The notes under the pieces are model-generated. The model did no database searches, was not told the origin of the DNA, and saw only the letters and a list, made by a program, of their open reading frames with translations. A program made the translations under genes and the position numbers. 64,000 nucleotides of DNA from the NCBI GenBank assembly GCA_015698305.1, contig CP048620.1, forward strand, positions 2,440,001 to 2,504,000, given 5' to 3'. How positions within the stretch are numbered: the stretch's first letter is position 1; the number at the start of each line of letters is the position of its first letter. Positions 57,625-64,000 of the stretch are shown one piece after another. Origin of the DNA: Candidatus Nitrohelix vancouverensis (GTDB lineage Bacteria; Nitrospinota; Nitrospinia; Nitrospinales; VA-1).

Positions 57625-58757
57625 AAGCAACTCTTGTACTCGCAGACGGAAGATCGTTCAGCGGCGAATCCTTTGGGGCGGAAGGCGAATCCATCGGAGA
57701 GATTGTTTTCAACACCAGCATGTTCGGCTATCAGGAAATCCTGACCGACCCCTCTTATTGCGGTCAAATCGTGGTCATGACCTACCCCCTCATTGGCAAT
57801 TACGGCATCAACCCGGAAGACAACGAATCGGACAAGCCGCATCTCAAGGGCTTCATCGTCAAAGAACTGAGCGGCATTCCCAGCAACTGGCGCTCCACAC
57901 AAACTCTGGACGAATTTCTGAAACAACATCAAATCATCGGCATACAGGGAATCGACACGCGAGCGCTGACCCGGCATATCCGCGACAACGGCGCCCAGCA
58001 GGCTGTGTTGTCCACGCTGACTGACGATATCGAATCCCTCCGCGCAAAGGCGCAGAGCGAGCCGCCAATGGAAGGCCGCGATATGGTTCGGGAGGTCACC
58101 TGCAAAAGCCCGTATGACTGGGCAGTCGGAGAATGGGAAATGGCGGAGGGCCGTATCCGGCTAAAACCGGAGTCGACCAACGGAGCTTCCAAAGATCGTT
58201 TCTCTGTCGTCGCCTATGATTTTGGTATCAAGCAGAATATTTTGCGCAAGCTCGTGCAATCCGGTTGTCGCGTCAAAGTGGTTCCTGCGAACACCCCGGC
58301 GCAAGAAGTTCTCGACATGAAACCCGATGGAATTTTTCTTTCCAACGGCCCCGGCGATCCAGATGCGGTTGCTTACGCGGTGGATACCGTAAAACAGTTG
58401 CTCGGAAAAGCTCCGATTTTCGCAATTTGTCTGGGGCATCAGATTCTGTCCCTGGCTCTCGGCGCGAAAACCTTCAAGCTTCGTTTTGGGCATCATGGCG
58501 GCAACCAGCCCGTGATCGATCTGGCCACGCGCAAAGTTGAAATCACTTCGCAGAACCACGGTTTTTCAGTCGATGCGCAATCTGTTGGAGGAGGATTCGA
58601 ATCCGCTTCCCTGAATCTCAACGATCAAACCGTTGAAGGAATACGTCACAAGGAAATGTCGATATTATCCGTTCAATACCATCCCGAGGCCTCGCCGGGT
58701 CCGCATGATTCTGATCACCTGTTTCAAGAATTCATAGAAATGATGAAAGCCCGTTGA
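57621..58757 (+). CDS. carA: Carbamoyl-phosphate synthase small subunit
   Basis: A 378-residue glutaminase subunit that gives ammonia to CarB. The N-terminal [42 protein letters not shown] is family-specific. The class I amidotransferase domain has FLSNGPGDP, the nucleophile Cys in FAICLGHQ, and [13 protein letters not shown] with the catalytic His and Glu. It overlaps pyrC by 4 bases and the next gene by 1 (TGATG), indicating strong translational coupling. Confidence 0.96.
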   Translation: MKATLVLADGRSFSGESFGAEGESIGEIVFNTSMFGYQEILTDPSYCGQIVVMTYPLIGNYGINPEDNESDKPHLKGFIVKELSGIPSNWRSTQTLDEFLKQHQIIGIQGIDTRALTRHIRDNGAQQAVLSTLTDDIESLRAKAQSEPPMEGRDMVREVTCKSPYDWAVGEWEMAEGRIRLKPESTNGASKDRFSVVAYDFGIKQNILRKLVQSGCRVKVVPANTPAQEVLDMKPDGIFLSNGPGDPDAVAYAVDTVKQLLGKAPIFAICLGHQILSLALGAKTFKLRFGHHGGNQPVIDLATRKVEITSQNHGFSVDAQSVGGGFESASLNLNDQTVEGIRHKEMSILSVQYHPEASPGPHDSDHLFQEFIEMMKAR

Positions 58758-59632
58758 TGCCCTGGAATTACCTGGAAAAAATAATCAATGACGGAACCCA
58801 GGAGCCTTACTCAAAGGACCTGGTCGAAGCCAAAAGCGAATACCATAAAACCGCCGGTGAAATCTACGAAGATGACAAGGCCTATGAGACTCGTATGGCC
58901 TTGTTTCTGGAGTGGTATTTGTTCGATCGCATTCTTGCCGGAACTGAAACGACCCAGTTGGATCGGCTCATCGAGTTGAATCAATCGATTTGGGACGAAG
59001 ATTACCTTGAAGCCTGCAAAGGATTTACGGGCAATATTTTCGGAATTTTTATTGTAAAGAAAATCCGGGATAAAGAAGTCACCGTGCTCAATCTGTTCGA
59101 CGCAATGACCTACACCGTCAAGGAACAGGACGGCAAGATGATGTTCGACAAGAACGATATTTTCCAGGCTCGGCTGTTGCCCTATCAGGACGCATTGTAT
59201 TTCACCCGTAATTTCTGTTTCCATCCAAGAGACGCGAGAAAATTCATAGAAAACGAAATACGGGACGCGATCAAAGAACAAACGGCGTCAAAATCGGAAA
59301 TCAAGAAACTCAACAGTTCGATAGAAACCTTACATAAACGCCTCAAGAAAAACAGGGAAAAACTGGAAAAATTCCGCAATAAAATTGAATCCGTAAGCAA
59401 TGAAGCCAAACGGGCTAAATTGATCGTGGAAGAGCAGAATATGCTCGGCGCCTGCGCGCAACTCGAACAGGAAATCGGTTCCTTTGAATATAAAAAAGAA
59501 CGCATCGAAATTGAGAAAATTAAAATTGAGGGACGCACCGTCAACTGTCAGTTGGCCCATCGTCTGGGCTACATGCAATTGAAATGGGAGCGCTCGCGCC
59601 AAATTGATTTAAAAGATATATATACAAGCTGA
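58757..59632 (+). CDS. Unknown coiled-coil protein between carA and carB
   Basis: A 291-residue cytoplasmic protein I cannot assign. The first part (about 1-165) is globular: [44 protein letters not shown], then [28 protein letters not shown] and [14 protein letters not shown]. The second part is a long coiled coil (about 165-255, rich in K and E) ending in a basic tail. ATG 58757 overlaps the carA stop by one base, and its own stop overlaps the carB start in the same way (TGATG). Such spacing on both sides argues for co-regulation with carbamoyl-phosphate synthesis. A scaffold role is a guess. Confidence 0.8.
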   Translation: MPWNYLEKIINDGTQEPYSKDLVEAKSEYHKTAGEIYEDDKAYETRMALFLEWYLFDRILAGTETTQLDRLIELNQSIWDEDYLEACKGFTGNIFGIFIVKKIRDKEVTVLNLFDAMTYTVKEQDGKMMFDKNDIFQARLLPYQDALYFTRNFCFHPRDARKFIENEIRDAIKEQTASKSEIKKLNSSIETLHKRLKKNREKLEKFRNKIESVSNEAKRAKLIVEEQNMLGACAQLEQEIGSFEYKKERIEIEKIKIEGRTVNCQLAHRLGYMQLKWERSRQIDLKDIYTS

Positions 59633-62600
59633 TGCCTAAACGAACCGACATTAAAAAAATACTGCTCATAGGCTCCGGCCCGATCATCATAGGCCAGGCC
59701 TGCGAATTCGACTATTCCGGAACCCAGGCCTGCAAGGCGCTCAAGGAAGAAGGTTACGAAGTCATCCTGGTCAACAGCAATCCGGCAACGATCATGACTG
59801 ACCCGGACTTTGCGGACCGGACCTATATCGAACCCGTCACCCCGGAAACGGTCGAGCAGATCATCATCAAGGAACGACCCGACGCCCTGCTCCCGACCAT
59901 GGGCGGGCAAACGGGACTGAACACGGCGATGGCCGTCGCAGAATCCGGCGTTCTCGAAAAGTATGGCGTCGAAATGATCGGCGCGAACGCTCACACCATC
60001 CGCAAAGCGGAAGACCGCAATTTATTCAAGCAGGCGATGCAGAAAATTGGCCATCAGATCGCGCCCAGCGGGCATGCGCACAGTCTCGAAGAAGCTCTCG
60101 ATATCGTCGCGGAAACTGGCTTCCCATCCATCATCCGTCCTTCATTCACACTGGGCGGAAGCGGCGGCGGCGTCGCTTATGATGAAAAAGAATTCGAAGA
60201 GATGGTCTTGCGCGGCCTCAGCATCAGCCCGGCACAGGAAGTGCTCATTGAAAAGTCGCTTCTCGGATGGAAAGAATTTGAACTGGAATTGATGCGCGAT
60301 ACCAAAGACAACGTCGTCGTTGTCTGCTCGATTGAAAATCTGGACCCGATGGGCATCCATACCGGAGACAGCATCACGGTGGCGCCTGCGCAGACATTGA
60401 CGGACAAAGAATACCAGATCATGCGCGACGCCTCGATTGACATTATCAGGGAAATTGGCGTAGACACCGGCGGTTCGAATATCCAGTTTGCCATGGACCC
60501 GCATACCGGCGACATGATCGTTATTGAAATGAATCCCCGCGTTTCCCGAAGCTCGGCTCTGGCTTCAAAAGCAACCGGCTTTCCCATCGCAAAAATTGCG
60601 GCGAAGCTCGCCGTGGGCTACACGCTGGATGAAATCCCCAACGATATCACGAAGGAAACCCCGGCATCGTTTGAACCGACTCTGGATTATTGCGTCGTTA
60701 AAATCCCTCGATTCACTTTCGAAAAATTCTTCAAGACCGAGCCGGTATTGACGACGCAGATGAAATCTGTCGGCGAGGCCATGGCGATCGGCAGGACCTT
60801 CAAAGAGGCCTTGCAGAAAGCCATACGTTCTCTGGAAATTGGCGTTCATGGCCTGAGCGAAATTTTCGCTTCCAAATTCCCGCAGGGCGCGACTGACGAT
60901 GAGATCAAAGAAGCTTTGAAGCGTTTGTACTGGGATCGCCTGTGGTATGTGGCGGCGGCGATCCGTCGCGGAATCTCTGAAAAGGAGATTTTCGATTTAA
61001 CATGGATCGACCCCTGGTTTCTTCATAATATTAAAGAAATCGTGGACATGGAAAAACGGATCGAAAGTCTGAAATCGCTCCAGCAACTGGATGAAGCTCT
61101 GTTTCGCAAAGCCAAGCAGTTTGGCTTTTCAGACATCTACCTGAGTCGCTTGCTGAAATGTTCTGAGAGCGAAGTCTCGAAAGCGCGCAACAGTTACGGC
61201 ATCGTTCCAGTATACAAACGGGTCGACACCTGCGCCGCCGAGTTTGAAGCGCACACGCCCTATCTTTACTCTACCTACGAGGACGAATGCGAATCCGCGC
61301 CATCGTCTCATAAAAAAATAATCATTCTTGGTGGCGGCCCCAACCGAATTGGCCAGGGCATTGAGTTCGACTATTGTTGCGTCCACGCTTCATTCGCTCT
61401 GAAAGAGGATGGTTATGAAACCATCATGGTCAACTGCAACCCGGAAACGGTGAGTACGGATTACGACACATCGGATCGGCTTTATTTCGAACCGCTCACC
61501 TTTGAAGATGTCCTGAATATCATCCGCGTTGAAAAACCGGACGGCGTCATTGTCCAGTTTGGCGGTCAAACGCCGCTCCGTCTGGCGATCGCCCTGCTAA
61601 ATGCAGGCGTACCCATCATAGGCACGAGTCCTGAAAATATTGATCGCGCTGAAGACAGGGAGCGATTCAACCAGGTCATCAAAAAGTTGAATTTGCGACA
61701 GCCTCAAAATGGAACCGCAACTTCTTTTGAGCAAGCGGTAGCGATTGCGAACGAGATCGGTTATCCCGTTGTTGTGCGTCCTTCTTATGTACTTGGCGGC
61801 AGAGCGATGGAAATTGTTTACAACGAGACCAGTTTGAGAAAGTACATGGAACACGCGGTCATGGCCTCGCCGGAGCATCCGATTCTGATTGATGATTTCC
61901 TTGAAGACGCGGTTGAGCTGGATGTGGACGCGATTGGCGACGGAGTCGACGTCGTCATAGGCGGCATCATGCAACATATCGAAGAGGCGGGAATCCATTC
62001 CGGCGACAGCGCCTGCTCGCTTCCCCCCATATCCATTTCGGACGAGGTTTTAAAAACGATTGAAACGCAGACCCACGCGCTTGCCAGAGAATTGAACGTG
62101 ATCGGTTTGCTCAATATCCAGTTCGCCGTGAAGGAAGAACTCGTCTACATTATCGAGGTCAATCCGCGCGCGTCGCGCACCGTGCCTTTCGTCAGCAAGG
62201 CCACCGGCATTCCGCTGGCGAAGATGGCGGCGCGTGTGATGGGCGGAAAAACCTTGAAAGAGCTGGGTTTTACCGAACAAAAACGAATCAAACATATTGC
62301 AGTGAAAGAGTCGGTCTTCCCATTCAACAAGTTCACAGAGGTCGATATTCTGTTGGGACCGGAGATGAAATCGACGGGGGAAGTGATGGGAATCGATCTG
62401 AGCTTTGGCAACGCTTTTGCCAAATCACAAATCGCAACCGGCTTGCAATTGCCCACCCAGGGCGTCGCTTTTATCAGCGTTAAAGATGCGGATAAAAAAG
62501 CGTCCGCTCAGATAGCGGCTGATTTTCTGAAGCTGGGATTCAGCATTCTGGCGACTAAGGGCACGGCGGAATATCTTAATAAAAATGGAATCACCGCAAC

Positions 62601-62853
62601 GCCGATCAACAAGAACTCCGAAGGACCGCCGCATATCGTTCAGGCTATACTCAATAACGAAGTCGACATCGTCGTCAATACGGTTTTTGGCGAACAACCG
62701 ACGCGCGATTCCTTTTCCCTCCGCAGATCGTCCTTAACGCAGAATCTGCCTTACTGCACGACAATCTCCGGCGCCTTCGCTCTGGTTAAAGCCATTCAAT
62801 CGATCAAGGAACAGCCCTTGTCGGTCATGGCCTTGCAGGATTATGAATTCTAG
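59632..62853 (+). CDS. carB: Carbamoyl-phosphate synthase large subunit
   Basis: A 1073-residue enzyme with two homologous ATP-grasp halves, making carbamoyl phosphate from bicarbonate, ammonia and two ATP. The first half opens with [30 protein letters not shown], the second (about 560 onward) with [27 protein letters not shown]. The substrate-binding and metal-binding stretches [32 protein letters not shown] and [32 protein letters not shown] are present. The C-terminal allosteric domain (about 935-1073: [26 protein letters not shown]) would bind UMP/ornithine-type effectors. Its start overlaps the preceding gene's stop by one base. It ends the operon. Confidence 0.97.
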   Translation: MPKRTDIKKILLIGSGPIIIGQACEFDYSGTQACKALKEEGYEVILVNSNPATIMTDPDFADRTYIEPVTPETVEQIIIKERPDALLPTMGGQTGLNTAMAVAESGVLEKYGVEMIGANAHTIRKAEDRNLFKQAMQKIGHQIAPSGHAHSLEEALDIVAETGFPSIIRPSFTLGGSGGGVAYDEKEFEEMVLRGLSISPAQEVLIEKSLLGWKEFELELMRDTKDNVVVVCSIENLDPMGIHTGDSITVAPAQTLTDKEYQIMRDASIDIIREIGVDTGGSNIQFAMDPHTGDMIVIEMNPRVSRSSALASKATGFPIAKIAAKLAVGYTLDEIPNDITKETPASFEPTLDYCVVKIPRFTFEKFFKTEPVLTTQMKSVGEAMAIGRTFKEALQKAIRSLEIGVHGLSEIFASKFPQGATDDEIKEALKRLYWDRLWYVAAAIRRGISEKEIFDLTWIDPWFLHNIKEIVDMEKRIESLKSLQQLDEALFRKAKQFGFSDIYLSRLLKCSESEVSKARNSYGIVPVYKRVDTCAAEFEAHTPYLYSTYEDECESAPSSHKKIIILGGGPNRIGQGIEFDYCCVHASFALKEDGYETIMVNCNPETVSTDYDTSDRLYFEPLTFEDVLNIIRVEKPDGVIVQFGGQTPLRLAIALLNAGVPIIGTSPENIDRAEDRERFNQVIKKLNLRQPQNGTATSFEQAVAIANEIGYPVVVRPSYVLGGRAMEIVYNETSLRKYMEHAVMASPEHPILIDDFLEDAVELDVDAIGDGVDVVIGGIMQHIEEAGIHSGDSACSLPPISISDEVLKTIETQTHALARELNVIGLLNIQFAVKEELVYIIEVNPRASRTVPFVSKATGIPLAKMAARVMGGKTLKELGFTEQKRIKHIAVKESVFPFNKFTEVDILLGPEMKSTGEVMGIDLSFGNAFAKSQIATGLQLPTQGVAFISVKDADKKASAQIAADFLKLGFSILATKGTAEYLNKNGITATPINKNSEGPPHIVQAILNNEVDIVVNTVFGEQPTRDSFSLRRSSLTQNLPYCTTISGAFALVKAIQSIKEQPLSVMALQDYEF

Positions 62854-62877
62854 GGCGGGTGCAAAAATGTGCCGACT

Positions 62878-63792
62878 TCACTTCATGCGGATCAATTGAT
62901 TCTTTTTGATGTTCTCCCCAGCAAGTATCATAGCGCGTGAAATTTTATCCTGCACTTCAATGACTCGGATCGCGCCTTCGAGCAAATACTGATCTCCAAG
63001 AACCGCATGCGTGTCTGGATCTTTCAATTGGAATTTGATCGAGTAAACATTGAATAAGTCGCGGACCTTGATGCCCGACTCTGTTCCCAGATTGATAGTC
63101 ACCAGACGTTCTTCAGGTCCCGTGTCAATGACCTTCCCTTCCAGCGGGATTTTCGCGACTGCAGATTCAATCCAGCGAGCCGCCTCCATCGCGGCTTTCT
63201 TCACAGCAATTCCCATCGAAGCGCTATAAAATTCCGCAGTTGCCCGGGCGGAACTTGTGAAAGGATTGCGCCCATCAGAGGATTTAACAGTCAGGGTGCG
63301 CTGATTTAAAGTCCTCCCTGTCAGCGTATCGATCAGCATTAATTCCAATTGAAGCGCCGCATGCTCCTGAACCATAATGGACGGCGCCTTTGAAGCAATT
63401 GGAGACGGCGCGTTTGGATCGAATTTTTTTACTTGTCCGCGCAAGACGATCTGGGCCGCTGATGGAATTTTTTTACTCATCATTGTCGGCATCGCATCCC
63501 CCGCCATTTCCTTTGATAAGAGCGCTTCAAGCGATGGATTCATAGATTCTTCGCCTTGAGTGTGCGCATCAAGCGGAATGAAATGGACTGTGGAATTACC
63601 TTCCAACTCTGCCAGCATGTCTTCCAGTATCCAGTCGCCGGGCGAATACGCTTCCTCCCAGTTTTGTGGAGACTCAATCGGCGTGGTCGCGATCAGTATG
63701 CGAGCTTGCGCCCATACGGGAGCTGTCTGGGCGACAAGCGCCAGCGCTGTAACGGCGATACAAATGCTCTTGAATATAGACGGAATGGACAT
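62878..63792 (-). CDS. CsgG/FlgT-like exported protein
   Basis: A 304-residue protein with a signal peptide (IFKSICIAVTALALVAQTAPVWA). The body resembles the alpha/beta fold of CsgG-type and FlgT-middle proteins: WILEDMLAEL, AQIVLRGQVKKFDPN, AALQLELMLIDTLTGRTLNQRTLTVKSSDG, KKAAMEAARWIESAV. It ends with a C-terminal barrel-like module (GKVIDTGPEERLVTINLGTESGIKVRDLFNVY). No lipobox is seen, so it is probably periplasmic. The role is not established; flagellar genes are absent from the window. It converges with carB. Confidence 0.72.
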   Translation of the reverse strand: MSIPSIFKSICIAVTALALVAQTAPVWAQARILIATTPIESPQNWEEAYSPGDWILEDMLAELEGNSTVHFIPLDAHTQGEESMNPSLEALLSKEMAGDAMPTMMSKKIPSAAQIVLRGQVKKFDPNAPSPIASKAPSIMVQEHAALQLELMLIDTLTGRTLNQRTLTVKSSDGRNPFTSSARATAEFYSASMGIAVKKAAMEAARWIESAVAKIPLEGKVIDTGPEERLVTINLGTESGIKVRDLFNVYSIKFQLKDPDTHAVLGDQYLLEGAIRVIEVQDKISRAMILAGENIKKNQLIRMK

Positions 63793-63953
63793 GCGAAATT
63801 ATCCAGAATGAGGAGTGTTGATTTTCTTAACGAAGAGACGCCGGGAAAACTTCAATCATTTATTATTTTCACAGGAAATTGTAGTTCAAATAGACTATTA
63901 TAGAAACTTTTGAAAATACTGAACTGATATTATTCCAACTGCCCGTTAATGCC

Positions 63954-64000
63954 ATGCTCAAATCCATACAGTCTCTACCCGTTTTAATTATCACACTTTT
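63954..64000 (+). CDS. Start of an exported protein, partial
   Basis: The ATG at 63954 opens a frame that stays open to the window edge (15 codons): MLKSIQSLPVLIITLF, which looks like the first residues of a signal peptide. No clear ribosome site precedes it. Because only the first codons are visible, even the existence of the gene is uncertain. The gap 63793-63953 is AT-rich and shows nothing else. Confidence 0.25.
   Translation, partial: MLKSIQSLPVLIITL

Overview
The window reads as chromosomal DNA from a Gram-negative bacterium of roughly 50% G+C. The evidence is an LPS-export permease (LptF/LptG type), KdsB (CMP-Kdo synthesis), many signal peptides and lipoboxes, and a YbgF/CpoB-type protein. 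Coding density is high, both strands are used, and short operons with 1-4 nt overlaps are common. The gene repertoire (PyrR-controlled pyr operon, ThrH, a PflX-like radical SAM protein, DUF2284 and DUF4197 proteins) would fit Nitrospinota or a lineage once placed in the deltaproteobacteria. That placement is a low-confidence inference. I saw no rRNA, tRNA, CRISPR array, integrase or transposase.

Layout. 0-5.3 kb: the start of a siroheme-synthase-like gene (running off the left edge), a MoxR-type AAA+ ATPase paired with a large uncharacterised protein, then a convergent pair (MuiA-like and an unknown). 5.5-10.8 kb: murJ, thrH, a response regulator with a Cys-rich tail, a degenerate caspase-like/PEGA protein, and endonuclease V. 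10.8-14.6 kb: a four-gene leftward operon (MiaB-like radical SAM protein without a TRAM domain, TylF-like methyltransferase, ATP-grasp ligase, second methyltransferase) that looks like a small-molecule or peptide-modification pathway. 14.8-20.3 kb: an unknown protein, Rieske ferredoxin, trigger factor, ispG, PflX-like radical SAM and DUF4197. 20.4-27.8 kb: a YejABEF-type peptide ABC importer, interrupted by a reversed alpha-carbonic anhydrase whose 3' end is followed by a 77-bp tandem copy of itself.

28-41.4 kb: a TPR protein, a 28-residue membrane microprotein, proline dehydrogenase, a glycosyltransferase, a histidine kinase/response regulator pair, lipA, an LPS-export permease, pyrG, kdsB, a polyprenyl-phosphate sugar transferase, a second glycosyltransferase and YbgF. 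41.6-54.6 kb: cysteine desulfurase, serine acetyltransferase, small envelope proteins, a collagen-like/Kelch-like secreted protein, scpA-rsmE-HAD, DUF2284, a zinc-ribbon/SH3 membrane protein, an M32 carboxypeptidase, a lipoprotein, an MFS transporter and a small coiled-coil protein.

54.6-62.9 kb: a complete pyrimidine operon, pyrR-pyrB-pyrC-carA-(unknown)-carB. It has a readable promoter, a PyrR-binding hairpin and an intrinsic terminator in its leader, and almost every junction is translationally coupled. With pyrG at 35 kb the window holds much of UMP/CTP synthesis; KdsB then uses CTP for LPS. The window ends with a CsgG/FlgT-like secreted protein and the first codons of a divergent gene.

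The most interesting candidates are the radical SAM/ATP-grasp/methyltransferase operon, the 28-residue membrane protein, the collagen-Kelch protein, the unknown gene between carA and carB, and the AAA+ ATPase with its unknown partner.
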